From Eubacterium sp. (GTDB taxonomy: Bacteria > Bacillota > Clostridia > Lachnospirales > Lachnospiraceae), in NCBI GenBank assembly GCA_024690665.1, contig JAILOU010000051.1, positions 1 through 64,000 on the forward strand: 64,000 nt of DNA. Reading direction: 5' to 3'. Made by a program: the position numbers and the translations under genes. Shown here one piece after another: positions 44,823-52,996 of the stretch; position 1 is the stretch's first letter; each line of letters starts with the position of its first letter. The notes under the pieces are model-generated. The model saw nothing but the letters and a program-made list of their open reading frames with translations, did no database searches and was not told the origin of the DNA.

Positions 44823-45848
44823 ATGCGATATCCGAAGTTTTTAAGTGATAGTGGTACGATAGGATTTGTGGCTCCGGCATTTGGCTGCAACATAGAGCCA
44901 TATAAAAGCGGATTTGAAAATTCATTAAATAAATGGAAAGAATTAGGACATAATATCTGGATTGGTCCTAATGTCTATGAGGGAAGCGGAATTGGAATCA
45001 GTAATACACCAAAAGCCTGTGCAGAGGAATTAAACAGGGCGTATTGCGATCGGGAAAGTGAGGTCCTTATTTCCTGCGGAGGCGGAGAGCTGATGTGTGA
45101 GGTCGTTCCTTATCTTGACTTTGACAGGATTCGTGAAGCTGAGCCAAAGTGGTATATGGGGTATTCGGATAACACGAATTTTACTTTTTTGCTGACAACG
45201 CTTTGTAATACGGCATCTGTCTACGGGCCTTGCGCGGCGACATTTGGTATGGAACCGTGGCATACGGCTTTGCATGACGCCTATGGAGTGCTTCGTGGAA
45301 CGAATTTGACCATATCGGGATATGATATGTGGGAGCTGGAATCACTGAAATCAGAAGAAAAACCGTTAGAGCCCTATAATCTGACGGAGGAGAAGCACCT
45401 TGTGTATGGGGCAGGTGAGCAGGAAGCACATATGAGTGGCCGCCTGATTGGAGGATGCCTTGACTGTTTGTCGAACCTGGTAGGAACGAGGTTTGATCAG
45501 GTGAAACCATTTAACTCATTATACGCAGAAGACGGAATTATCTGGTTTTTGGAGTGCTGTGACTTAAATGTAATGTCGATTAGACGTGCGCTGTGGCAGC
45601 TTGACCAGGCCGGATGGTTTAACTATGTAAAGGGATTTATCGTTGGTCGGCCGATGCTTTATGATCAGCCGATGTTTGGACTTGATCAGTATGAAGCGGT
45701 GATGGGAATTCTTGGGAAATACGATGTTCCGGTTGTAATGGACTGCGACTTTGGACATCTGCCACCGGCAATGCCTTTGATTTGCGGAAGCTATGCGCAG
45801 ATTGATGCAGTTGGAGATAAGATTACCATTGATATGAAATTAAAGTAG
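44823..45848 (+). CDS. LD-carboxypeptidase, peptidase family S66
   Basis: 341 residues. The nucleophile motif is GYSDNTNFTF (Ser in GxSDxT), about residue 117, with the rest of the Ser-Glu-His triad further on (ECCDLNVMS; DFGHLPPAMPL). The N-terminus KFLSDSGTIGFVAPAFGCNIE is typical of the S66 fold. Members cleave the L-D bond of peptidoglycan tetrapeptides (LdcA) or microcin C-type peptide-nucleotides (MccF). Which of these is meant cannot be told by eye. Ribosome site AAAGGAGTAAGAA; one transcript with 45862 (gap 13 nt) is likely. Confidence 0.88.
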   Translation: MRYPKFLSDSGTIGFVAPAFGCNIEPYKSGFENSLNKWKELGHNIWIGPNVYEGSGIGISNTPKACAEELNRAYCDRESEVLISCGGGELMCEVVPYLDFDRIREAEPKWYMGYSDNTNFTFLLTTLCNTASVYGPCAATFGMEPWHTALHDAYGVLRGTNLTISGYDMWELESLKSEEKPLEPYNLTEEKHLVYGAGEQEAHMSGRLIGGCLDCLSNLVGTRFDQVKPFNSLYAEDGIIWFLECCDLNVMSIRRALWQLDQAGWFNYVKGFIVGRPMLYDQPMFGLDQYEAVMGILGKYDVPVVMDCDFGHLPPAMPLICGSYAQIDAVGDKITIDMKLK

Positions 45849-45861
45849 AAAGGGATTTTAG

Positions 45862-46347
45862 ATGACTAGAAGAGAACTGGAGATTACGGACCTGGGAGAA
45901 ATTAAAAAGATATTAGAAACTTGTAAGGTGCTTCATCTTGGGCTGGTGGATGACGGGAATCCTTATATTGTGCCAATGAATTTTGGGTACACCTTTGAAG
46001 AAGGAAAACTTGTATTGTTTCTTCATAGCGGTGTGAAGGGATATAAACTTGAGGTAATGAAAAAAAATCCGACTTGCTGTTTTGAGATGGAATGCGATGT
46101 GACACCATTTGCAGGTAAGGTGTCTTGTCAGTATGGCATGGCGTATTCGTCTATTATCGGAAGAGGAGAGGTTGAAATCATTACAGACCCTAAGGAAAAG
46201 ATTGGGATGATGACAACGTTTATGAAGTCACAGACGGGTAAAGATTTTGAATTCAATGAAAGACTTGTTTCGATTGTGACAATGATGAAGATTGAGGTAT
46301 CGGAATATACGGCAAAGCACAGACCGATTCCGGAAGCGATGCGATAA
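45862..46347 (+). CDS. Pyridoxamine 5'-phosphate oxidase-like flavin-binding protein
   Basis: 161 residues. PNPOx-like split-barrel: TCKVLHLGLVDDGNPYIVPM, LHSGVKGYKLEVMKKNPTCC and GRGEVEIITDPKEKIGMM. The family binds FMN or F420; short forms include nitroimidazole reductases (NimA-like). Specific substrate unknown. It has a good ribosome site (AAAGGGATTTTAG) and a bidirectional terminator after it. Confidence 0.88.
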   Translation: MTRRELEITDLGEIKKILETCKVLHLGLVDDGNPYIVPMNFGYTFEEGKLVLFLHSGVKGYKLEVMKKNPTCCFEMECDVTPFAGKVSCQYGMAYSSIIGRGEVEIITDPKEKIGMMTTFMKSQTGKDFEFNERLVSIVTMMKIEVSEYTAKHRPIPEAMR

Positions 46348-46349
46348 AA

Positions 46350-46394
46350 AAGAAAAAGCAATGAGGATGAAATGGTTCATCTTCATTGCTTTAT
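46350..46394. terminator. Bidirectional intrinsic terminator
   Basis: AGCAATGAGGATGAA (46357-46371) pairs with TTCATCTTCATTGCT (46376-46390), with A-run upstream and T-run downstream. It serves the flavoprotein gene on the plus strand and the tRNA-Thr on the minus strand. Confidence 0.9.
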
Positions 46395-46396
46395 TA

Positions 46397-46469
46397 AGCT
46401 GCCAACGGGAATCGAACCCGTGACCTCCGCACTACCAATGCGACGCTCTACCGACTGAGCCATGGCAGC
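46397..46469 (-). tRNA. tRNA-Thr (anticodon GGT)
   Basis: Reading the minus strand: acceptor GCTGCCA (46463-46469 complement) pairs with TGGCAGC (46398-46404 complement), D arm GCTC...GAGC, anticodon loop TTGGTAG with anticodon GGT, T arm ACGGG-TTCGATT-CCCGT. CCA is not encoded. Its own promoter, TTGACA-17-TATATT (minus strand), lies at 46520-46492. Confidence 0.95.
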
Positions 46470-46491
46470 TAGTCAAATTGCTGACTAATCA

Positions 46492-46520
46492 AATATACTA
46501 TAACTTACAGGCAGTGTCAA
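46492..46520 (-). promoter_or_regulatory. Promoter of tRNA-Thr (minus strand)
   Basis: Minus strand TTGACA (46520-46515), 17-bp spacer, TATATT (46497-46492), a perfect -35 and near-perfect -10 at the right distance from the tRNA 5' end. Confidence 0.8.
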
Positions 46521-46580
46521 TTGCTTTTTTTGCGGATTTGCAGCGTGGGAATTGTACTTTAAAAAAGGCAAAAAGTTTAC

Positions 46581-46725
46581 TTGAAATCAAGGATGTTTGA
46601 TGTTATGCTAGAAAAGACTTAATTTGTATTAAGTTATTTTCCACCCTTTTTGGGAAACAGTAGTTTTCCATAAAATTTTCCCTATATTAAGCAAGGACTC
46701 CGAGTATCGGGGTCCTTGCTTAGTT
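46581..46725 (+). ncRNA. Candidate small RNA A with own promoter
   Basis: TTGAAA (46581-46586), exactly 17 bp, TATGCT (46604-46609). The transcript from about 46616 would fold a small hairpin ACTTAAT/ATTAAGT (46617-46634), carry the stretch TTTTCCACCCTTTTTGGGAA and end in a strong hairpin AAGCAAGGACTCCGA (46689-46703) / TCGGGGTCCTTGCTT (46707-46721). The following T-run is weak (TAGTTT). No open frame covers it. Function unknown; could be a leader relic. Confidence 0.45.
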
Positions 46726-46741
46726 TACGAATAATTTTATC

Positions 46742-46978
46742 TTGCATTTCTAACTAAGGATGGGCTATAATAGGCAAGTGATTTAACTCAGTCGGGGTAC
46801 AAGCTCCGACTGAGTTAAACGCTCCGCGAGGATGCGCACGGATTCGGACAGGAATTTGTCTGCTGAAGCAGACCCGAATCCGGCGCGCAAGACTCGCGAG
46901 CGAGTCTTGACATATAGAAAAGACAAGAAGCTGCATTCAACGGAGAAGCACATTCTCTGGTTAAGTGCGGCCTTTTTT
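46742..46978 (+). ncRNA. Candidate small RNA B: promoter, three hairpins, terminator
   Basis: TTGCAT (46742-46747), 18 bp, TATAAT (46766-46771). The transcript from about 46778 to 46978 (200 nt) folds four helices: a 16-bp stem 46782-46797/46804-46819; a stem GCGC(A)CGGATTCGG / CCGAATCCGGCGC (46834-46847/46874-46886) with an inner GTCTGC-TGAA-GCAGAC hairpin (46858-46873); a stem CAAGACTCG/CGAGTCTTG with CGAG loop (46888-46909); and a terminator hairpin 46930-46971 with TTTTTT. No coding frame spans it, and it does not match the riboswitches I know for lysine or T-box leaders. Confidence 0.55.
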
Positions 46979-47033
46979 ATATTCGAAAAGCTCTAAGGGG
47001 AAATGTAGTATTAGTATTAAGGAGAGAAAGAAG

Positions 47034-48302
47034 ATGAAGAAAACACCATTTGTAAGTCTTGAGAAGTTGCAAGAAATCACAAAGCAGTATCCGACACCGT
47101 TTCATCTGTATGATGCTAAGGGGATTCGGGACAATGCACTCGCAGTTAAGGAAGCATTTGCCTGGAATAAAGGATTTAAAGAATACTTTGCCGTAAAGGC
47201 AACACCGAACCCGTTTATTGTGAAGATGCTGCATGAAGTAGGATGTGGATGCGATTGTTCTTCACTTACGGAACTTATGATGTCGGATGCAGTTGGTGTG
47301 CGTGGACATGAAATCATGTTCTCGTCTAATGACACACCGGCGGAAGAGTTTGTATTGGCAGATAAATTGGGTGCAATCATCAATCTTGATGATTTTACGC
47401 ATATTGGCTTTCTGGAACAGACACTCGGGAAGATTCCGGAAACCATCAGCTGTCGCTTTAATCCGGGCGGAATCTTTAAGAGTGCTAACGGTATCATGGA
47501 TAACCCGGGAGATTCTAAGTATGGATTTACCAAGGAGCAGCTGTTTGAAGGTTATAAGATCTTGAAGGAGAAGGGGGCGAAGCATTTTGGAATTCATTCG
47601 TTCCTTGCAAGTAATACAGTATCCAACGATTATTATCCGACACTTGCGAAGATTTTATTTGAGCTTGTTGTGGAATTAAAAGAAGCAACCGGCTGCAGCA
47701 TTGAGTTTATTAATCTGTCCGGTGGCGTGGGAATTCCATATGAGCCGGATCAGACGCCGAATGATATCTATGAAATCGGAAAGGGCGTTAAAGAAGTTTA
47801 TGAAGAAGTGCTGGTTCCTGCAGGCCTTGGTGATGTGGCAATCTATACCGAGATGGGAAGATTTATGACAGGCCCTTATGGCTGCCTTGTGACAACTGCG
47901 CTTCACGAAAAGCATACCTATAAGGAATATATTGGTGTGGATGCCTGTGCGGTTAACCTGATGCGCCCTGCCATGTATGGTGCCTACCATCATATCACGG
48001 TTATGGGAAAGGAAGACGAGCCATGTGACCATATGTATGATGTGACAGGTTCTTTGTGTGAGAATAATGATAAGTTTGCGATTGATCGTAAGCTGCCAAA
48101 GATTGACAAGGGAGATCTTCTTGTGATTCATGATACCGGTGCGCATGGATTTGCCATGGGGTATAACTACAATGGTAAATTAAAGTCTGCGGAGATTATG
48201 TTAAACGAAGACGGTTCGTTTGATTTGATTCGCCGCGCGGAGACGCCGAAAGATTACTTTGCAACATTTGACTGTTTTGACATATTAAAAGAAATGAAAT
48301 AA
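47034..48302 (+). CDS. lysA: Diaminopimelate decarboxylase
   Basis: 422 residues. PLP-dependent alanine-racemase-like barrel: KEYFAVKATPNPFI carries the PLP-binding lysine, IHSFLAS and INLSGGVGIPY hold the active-site pocket, EMGRFMTGPYG and the C-terminal CENNDKFAIDR (Cys of the partner active site) complete it. It converts meso-diaminopimelate to lysine. The variant HSFLAS replaces the usual HxHIGS pattern, so family assignment within DapDC/ornithine-type enzymes is a little open. ATG 47034 has AAGGAG 9 nt upstream; a frame extending to 46965 is rejected. The upstream small-RNA unit may affect it. Confidence 0.9.
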   Translation: MKKTPFVSLEKLQEITKQYPTPFHLYDAKGIRDNALAVKEAFAWNKGFKEYFAVKATPNPFIVKMLHEVGCGCDCSSLTELMMSDAVGVRGHEIMFSSNDTPAEEFVLADKLGAIINLDDFTHIGFLEQTLGKIPETISCRFNPGGIFKSANGIMDNPGDSKYGFTKEQLFEGYKILKEKGAKHFGIHSFLASNTVSNDYYPTLAKILFELVVELKEATGCSIEFINLSGGVGIPYEPDQTPNDIYEIGKGVKEVYEEVLVPAGLGDVAIYTEMGRFMTGPYGCLVTTALHEKHTYKEYIGVDACAVNLMRPAMYGAYHHITVMGKEDEPCDHMYDVTGSLCENNDKFAIDRKLPKIDKGDLLVIHDTGAHGFAMGYNYNGKLKSAEIMLNEDGSFDLIRRAETPKDYFATFDCFDILKEMK

Positions 48303-48308
48303 TGATAA

Positions 48309-48366
48309 AAAATATCCCTCGCTTTTATGCAAATGATTGATATCTGCAAAAAGCGGGGGATATTTC
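48309..48366. terminator. Bidirectional intrinsic terminator
   Basis: Long stem AAATATCCCTCGCTTTTATGCA / TGCAAAAAGCGGGGGATATTT between two convergent genes (lysA and the potassium channel). Confidence 0.85.
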
Positions 48367-49535
48367 TATAGTTTGTTTTTGGTACAAATCGTGACCAAAT
48401 CGCCAAGCTCGATGCGAGTGTCGCCATTGGGAATGATGGATTTACCTCGTCTTAGAATCGAGACGATTACGCTTTGGTCATCTAAGTGGACATCACGGAC
48501 AAACTGGTGATTCCACAGATGGTTCTCGGTGATGGTATTTTCATATACCGTAATGCCGATGTCGTCTTTAAACTCGATGGCCCCAAGTACTACGCGGTCA
48601 CCGACTTTGATGACGGTATTGCCGTTTGGAATGATGATGTCACCACTTCGAATGACGGTTGCTATCATAAGCTCACTTGGAAGTGCAAGGTCGTGAATCG
48701 GTCTCTCGGCCCACGGATGCATATCTTCAATGGTCAGGTGGATAAAGCGAAGGTCGGAATCGCCCGATGCGGTTGACAGCGTCTTCATGCGGGTGTACTG
48801 TTCCACAAAACCGGCAGAAATAATACCGGTTGGGATGGCGACGAGCCCGACGCCCAAAAAACTGATGACAATGGCAATAATCTTTCCTGCCAGTGTGATG
48901 GGGACGATATCTCCGTAACCGACGGTGAAGATGGTTGATACAGTCCACCAGATTCCGGAGAAAGCATCCTTAAAGACGTCCGGCTGTGCGGTGTGTTCAA
49001 GTGAATACATACACAGCGACGATGCGAGCATCATCATTAAAATCAGACAAACCGATGAAAATAGCTGGTTCTTCTTTTCATATAATACGGCAAATAATAC
49101 ATTGAAGGCGTCGTACTGCGTATTTAAGCGAAACAGTCGAAAGACTCTAAGAACTCTTAGTACGCGAAAAGCGATAAAGCCCGCAGGAAACAGAATCGGT
49201 AAAAAGTAAGGCAGAATCGAAAGCAAATCAATCAGTCCGTTAAAGGAGAAGATAAACTTGCCTCTGCAGACAGCCTTGCTTTTTGCCTCGTATAAAAAGT
49301 CAGCCGTAATAATGCGGCAGATGTATTCTACAATAAATATTGCCAGAGTGATGTATTCAATAACGTCAAGTGCAAAACAGTCAGACAACCCGGTATCAAA
49401 GGTGTCAAGAACCAGCAGCACGATATTGACAATGATGGCAATGATGATAATGTAATCACACAGGCGGCTGTAAAAATCGCTGCGACTACCAATCTGGATC
49501 AGCTCAAATAAACGTTTTCTTTTGGATTCAGTCAT
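48366..49535 (-). CDS. Voltage-gated-type potassium channel with two TrkA-C domains
   Basis: 389 residues. Six membrane segments: S1-S3 at about residues 22-100, S4 with regularly spaced arginines (FRVLRVLRVFRLFRL) as voltage sensor, S5, pore helix and filter TVGYGDIVP, S6 to about residue 230. After a linker two TrkA-C type ligand-binding domains (HLTIEDMHPWAERPIHDLAL and NHQFVRDVHLDDQSVIVSIL regions) end the protein; the Rossmann RCK-N nucleotide domain found in most KtrA/Kch forms is missing. It would let K+ pass in response to voltage and a bound small molecule. Ribosome site GGGAG on the minus strand. Monocistronic. Confidence 0.9.
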   Translation of the reverse strand: MTESKRKRLFELIQIGSRSDFYSRLCDYIIIIAIIVNIVLLVLDTFDTGLSDCFALDVIEYITLAIFIVEYICRIITADFLYEAKSKAVCRGKFIFSFNGLIDLLSILPYFLPILFPAGFIAFRVLRVLRVFRLFRLNTQYDAFNVLFAVLYEKKNQLFSSVCLILMMMLASSLCMYSLEHTAQPDVFKDAFSGIWWTVSTIFTVGYGDIVPITLAGKIIAIVISFLGVGLVAIPTGIISAGFVEQYTRMKTLSTASGDSDLRFIHLTIEDMHPWAERPIHDLALPSELMIATVIRSGDIIIPNGNTVIKVGDRVVLGAIEFKDDIGITVYENTITENHLWNHQFVRDVHLDDQSVIVSILRRGKSIIPNGDTRIELGDLVTICTKNKL

Positions 49536-49603
49536 AGCAGGTCTCCCTTTTGATAAACTATAGAAAAATTATAGCTTATCTCATGAAAAAATGAAATATT
49601 ATG

Positions 49604-49632
49604 TTGACTTATGAAGGTGCTATGGATATAAT
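49604..49632 (+). promoter_or_regulatory. Promoter of tRNA-Leu
   Basis: TTGACT (49604-49609), 17-bp spacer, TATAAT (49627-49632), 11 nt from the tRNA 5' end. Confidence 0.85.
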
Positions 49633-49643
49633 ATTTTTGTTGC

Positions 49644-49727
49644 GCCGGTGTGTCGGAATTGGCAGACGAGGCAGACTCAAAATCTGTTGAGAGCAATCTC
49701 GTGCGGGTTCAAGTCCCGCCACCGGCA
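49644..49727 (+). tRNA. tRNA-Leu (anticodon CAA)
   Basis: Acceptor GCCGGTG pairs with CACCGGC (49720-49726), discriminator A. Anticodon loop CTCAAAA gives CAA, and there is an extended variable arm (TTGAGAGCAATCTC) as expected for a type II tRNA. T arm GCGGG-TTCAAGT-CCCGC. CCA not encoded. A protein frame runs through this gene but is not real. Confidence 0.96.
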
Positions 49728-49729
49728 TT

Positions 49730-49764
49730 TGGACAGAGGAATAGCTCCTCTGTCCATTTTTTTT
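49730..49764 (+). terminator. Intrinsic terminator after tRNA-Leu
   Basis: TGGACAGAGGA (49730-49740) with TCCTCTGTCCA (49746-49756), then eight T. Confidence 0.92.
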
Positions 49765-49844
49765 ATAGGCAGAGGGTCTGTCACTTGATCCGGTTTTGCG
49801 CTATAATACATTTAACTGAGAAATTAGTATCATGGAGGAAAACT

Positions 49845-51098
49845 ATGAGTAAAGTAAAAGATATGTCACTGGCTCCATCAGGAGCACATAAGATTGACTG
49901 GGTAAGAAAGAACTGTCCGCTTCTTAGAAGCTTAGAGGCAGACTTTTCAAAAGATAAACCATTTGCAGGAATTCGCGTGGCGCTTTCCATTCATCTGGAA
50001 GCAAAGACGGCATACCTGTGCAAGGTGCTCGCGGCAGGCGGCGCTGAGATGTTTATCACAGGAAGCAATCCGCTTTCTACACAAGATGATGTTGCGGCAG
50101 CGCTTGCAGCAGACGGTCTGAATGTATTTGCATGGTACGACTGTACGGAAGAGGAGTATTTTTCATGCATCGAGGATGTGCTTTCTAACAACTGTAATAT
50201 CATCATTGATGACGGTGGCGATCTGGTGCATATGCTTCATACGAAGATGAAAGACAAGATTCAGTATGTGATCGGCGGATGCGAAGAGACGACAACCGGA
50301 ATTATTCGTCTGATTGCCATGGCAAAAAATGATGAGCTGTCCTTCCCGATGGTGCTGGTTAACAATGCAGATTGCAAGCATTTATTTGATAACCGTTACG
50401 GAACCGGTCAGTCGGTGTTTGACGGAATCAATCGTACCACGAACCTGATCGTTGCAGGTAAATACGTTGTTGTTGCAGGATATGGCTGGTGTGGTAAAGG
50501 TGTTGCCATGCGAGCAAAAGGTCTTGGTGCGAAAGTCATCGTAACTGAGATTGACCCGATTAAGGCAATTGAGGCTGTTATGGATGGATTCGACGTTATG
50601 CCGATGAAAGAAGCTGCGAAGATTGGTGACTTCTTTGTTACCGTAACAGGCTGTGCGGGCGTTATCGATGAAGAAGACTTTAAGCTGATGAAGAACGGAG
50701 CAATCCTTTGTAACGCAGGTCACTTTGATGTGGAAATTGATATGAAGAGACTGCGCGAGATTGCCCTTGATACGATTGACCAGAGAAAGAATATTGTCGG
50801 CTATCAGATTAGCAAAGACAACTGGATCTACGTACTTGCAGAAGGACGCCTGGTAAACCTGGCGGCAGGAGACGGACATCCGGCAGAAATTATGGATATG
50901 AGCTTTGCCATTCAGGCATTGTCAGCAAAATACCTGGTAGAAAACAAAGGTAAGTTAACTGAGAAACTTATTAATGTGCCTCGTGAAGTGGATCTTGAGG
51001 TAGCAAATCGTAAGCTGAAATTCCTCGGAATGGAGATTGATACATTAACTCCGGAGCAGGAAAAATATCTGAATTCATCAAGCATTGATCTGGCTTAA
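49845..51098 (+). CDS. ahcY: Adenosylhomocysteinase (SAH hydrolase)
   Basis: 417 residues. Splits S-adenosylhomocysteine into adenosine and homocysteine, relieving product inhibition of methyltransferases. NAD-binding GYGWCGKGVAMRAKGLGA (Rossmann), catalytic region NNADCKHLFDNRYGTGQS, and GCAGVIDEEDFKLMKNGAILCNAGHFDVEID are family hallmarks. This is the shorter bacterial/archaeal form lacking the 40-residue insertion. ATG 49845 has GGAGG 6 nt upstream. TATAAT at 49802 suggests its own promoter; no SAM or SAH riboswitch was seen upstream. Confidence 0.95.
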   Translation: MSKVKDMSLAPSGAHKIDWVRKNCPLLRSLEADFSKDKPFAGIRVALSIHLEAKTAYLCKVLAAGGAEMFITGSNPLSTQDDVAAALAADGLNVFAWYDCTEEEYFSCIEDVLSNNCNIIIDDGGDLVHMLHTKMKDKIQYVIGGCEETTTGIIRLIAMAKNDELSFPMVLVNNADCKHLFDNRYGTGQSVFDGINRTTNLIVAGKYVVVAGYGWCGKGVAMRAKGLGAKVIVTEIDPIKAIEAVMDGFDVMPMKEAAKIGDFFVTVTGCAGVIDEEDFKLMKNGAILCNAGHFDVEIDMKRLREIALDTIDQRKNIVGYQISKDNWIYVLAEGRLVNLAAGDGHPAEIMDMSFAIQALSAKYLVENKGKLTEKLINVPREVDLEVANRKLKFLGMEIDTLTPEQEKYLNSSSIDLA

Positions 51099-51117
51099 AA
51101 AGAATAATATGAGATTG

Positions 51118-51152
51118 CGATCCCGAAAGAATACTTTCGGGGTCGTTTTTTT
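51118..51152 (+). terminator. Intrinsic terminator after ahcY
   Basis: CGATCCCGAAAG (51118-51129) with CTTTCGGGGTCG (51134-51145), AATA loop, T-run to 51152. Confidence 0.92.
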
Positions 51153-51293
51153 AGATAAGATACAAAACGAAACGAAAAGTACTAAATCTTCGTATTTTAA
51201 TTGCCGATACATACTATAAGTTGTAAAATAGTACATAAGTATAGGTTGAACGTGAAGGTCATGCATAAAAAGGTCTGTAAGAGGGATTAAATT

Positions 51294-52076
51294 ATGAAAG
51301 TTGTAATCTTGGCGGGAGGACTTGGAACCCGTATCAGTGAAGAAAGTCATTTAAAGCCAAAGCCGATGATCGAAATCGGAGGCGCTCCTATCTTGTGGCA
51401 CATCATGAAGTATTATTCGTCATTTGGATTTGATGAATTTATCATCTGCGCCGGGTATAAACAGTATGTAATCAAGGAGTATTTTGCGGATTACTATCTG
51501 CATCGTTCGGATGTGACTTTTGATTTTTCCAATGATAATAAGATGATTATTCATAACAATGTAGCGGAGCCGTGGAAGGTTACGATTGTGGATACCGGAT
51601 ATAATACCATGACCGGTGGTCGTTTGAAGCGCGTGGCAAAGTACATCGGCGACGAAACTTTTATGATGACTTATGGAGACGGTGTGTCTGATGTTGATCT
51701 TGATGCACTTCTTAAGTTTCATAGAGAACATAAAAAACTGGCAACCATTACAGCCGTACAGCCGGGCGGAAGATTCGGTGTGCTGGATTTTGGAGAACAT
51801 GATTTGGTAAATGATTTTTCGGAGAAAGGTAAAGAAGACGGTGGCTGGATCAATGCCGGATTCATGGTCCTTGAACCGAAGGTGATTGACTATATTAAGG
51901 GAGACGCAACGTTCTTTGAAAGAGAGCCGATGAATAATCTTGCGGCGGACGGAGAACTTGCGGCATATAAGCATGAGGGATTCTGGCAGTGCATGGATAC
52001 GCTAAGAGATAAGGAACTACTTGATATGTTTTTGGCAAATGGCAAGGCTCCTTGGAAAATCTGGGAGGAAGACTAA
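51294..52076 (+). CDS. rfbF: Glucose-1-phosphate cytidylyltransferase
   Basis: 260 residues. Makes CDP-glucose from CTP and glucose-1-phosphate, entry to CDP-deoxy sugars. The nucleotide-binding start MKVVILAGGLGTRISEESHL, MIEIGGAPILWHIMKYY, TYGDGVSDVDLDALL and GGWINAGFMVLEP are family features. Acts in the cytoplasm. First gene of a long same-strand cluster; the usual next enzyme (CDP-glucose 4,6-dehydratase) is not in the window. Its stop overlaps the next start (TAATG). Confidence 0.94.
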   Translation: MKVVILAGGLGTRISEESHLKPKPMIEIGGAPILWHIMKYYSSFGFDEFIICAGYKQYVIKEYFADYYLHRSDVTFDFSNDNKMIIHNNVAEPWKVTIVDTGYNTMTGGRLKRVAKYIGDETFMMTYGDGVSDVDLDALLKFHREHKKLATITAVQPGGRFGVLDFGEHDLVNDFSEKGKEDGGWINAGFMVLEPKVIDYIKGDATFFEREPMNNLAADGELAAYKHEGFWQCMDTLRDKELLDMFLANGKAPWKIWEED

Positions 52077-52735
52077 TGCAAGATAGGAAACTGGGAATCT
52101 TTTGTGCCGGTAACCTGGGACGGGAAATCTATGATATAGCGATTCGAATCAATGAAATCGAGCATAGGTGGCAGGAGATTGTATTTGTCGATAACGATGA
52201 GACAAAATCGGAATATTATGGGCAGAAGGTCTATCGACTGGCAGACTTTAAAGGCAGACAAGACGAGATGGAACTTGTAGTCGCCAACGGAGAACCGCAG
52301 ACAAAAAAAGAAATCTATCTGCAGATCAAACAGGCAGGTTTTCATCTGACTAATCTGATGGATCCGACCGCAATTATCTCACCGACGGCAACGATTGGAG
52401 AAGGCGTCATCGTAACGCCTTATTCCACGATTAATTCCAATGTCACAATCGGGGACAATGTACTGGTGCAGTCTTATGTCAGAGTTGGACACGATATTAA
52501 GGCAGAAAGTCACTGCGTAATATCTGCCAACACGGCAATAGGAGGAGCAACAATAGTAGGGGAAGGCGCCTTTATAGGAATGGGAGCCGCCATCAAAGAA
52601 GAGTTACACATCGGAGAATATGCCATTGTAGGTATGGGAGCCGTTGTATATAAAGACGTGGCCGCACATGCGGTCGTCATTGGGAATCCGGCAAGAGAGA
52701 CAAAAGGAAACAGAGCCGGTAAAGTATTTCAATAA
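52076..52735 (+). CDS. NeuD-type sugar O-/N-acyltransferase (left-handed beta helix)
   Basis: 219 residues. An N-terminal Rossmann-like segment (KLGIFCAGNLGREIYDI) and a C-terminal hexapeptide-repeat helix (PTAIISPTATIGEGVIV ... TIGDNVLV ... GGATIVGEGAFIGMGA ... GNPAR) match the NeuD/PglD acyltransferase family that puts acetyl or other acyl groups on nucleotide sugars. The likely donor is acyl-CoA or, from context, acyl-ACP. Start ATG 52076 with GGGAGGAAGACTA; frame to 52052 is rejected. Confidence 0.88.
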   Translation: MQDRKLGIFCAGNLGREIYDIAIRINEIEHRWQEIVFVDNDETKSEYYGQKVYRLADFKGRQDEMELVVANGEPQTKKEIYLQIKQAGFHLTNLMDPTAIISPTATIGEGVIVTPYSTINSNVTIGDNVLVQSYVRVGHDIKAESHCVISANTAIGGATIVGEGAFIGMGAAIKEELHIGEYAIVGMGAVVYKDVAAHAVVIGNPARETKGNRAGKVFQ

Positions 52736-52750
52736 CGAAGGAGATTTTTT

Positions 52751-52987
52751 ATGACAAATTTAGAAAAGTATAACGAGGCATTTATTACCAGCTTTGAGGT
52801 CGATGAGGCGCAGCTTAAAGACCTTAAGTATCAGGGCGTTGAAGAGTGGGACAGCATTGGACATATGTCTTTAATTGCGGAGATTGAAGAAGCGTTTGAC
52901 ATCTCTCTTGAAACGGATGATGTTATTGACTTTTCCAGCTATGAAAAAGGAATTGAGATTCTAAAAAAATACGATGTAGAAATCTAG
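52751..52987 (+). CDS. Acyl carrier protein, dedicated
   Basis: 78 residues, acidic. The phosphopantetheine attachment serine is in the EEWDSIGHMSLIAEIEEAF motif (Asp-Ser-Ile replacing the usual Asp-Ser-Leu). Single helical carrier domain, about the length of ACP but diverged in sequence. No fatty acid synthase genes are adjacent; with the neighbours it probably carries an acyl or hydroxyacyl unit destined for a sugar. Gaps to neighbours are 15 and 9 nt, so the operon is tight. Confidence 0.87.
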   Translation: MTNLEKYNEAFITSFEVDEAQLKDLKYQGVEEWDSIGHMSLIAEIEEAFDISLETDDVIDFSSYEKGIEILKKYDVEI

Positions 52988-52996
52988 GAGAACGAT

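Noticed and set aside
46982-47033. Lysine riboswitch or T-box ahead of lysA
   Set aside because: No L-box core (GAGGNAGAGGNGC) or T-box sequence (TGGNACCGCG) was found in 46470-47033; the structure seen there is different.
49650-49844. N-terminal extension of ahcY reaching into tRNA-Leu
   Set aside because: The residues come from translating the tRNA and its terminator; the GGAGG-linked ATG at 49845 and family alignment give the true start.
49765-49844. SAM or SAH riboswitch ahead of ahcY
   Set aside because: The leader is under 80 nt with no conserved SAH or SAM riboswitch core visible.
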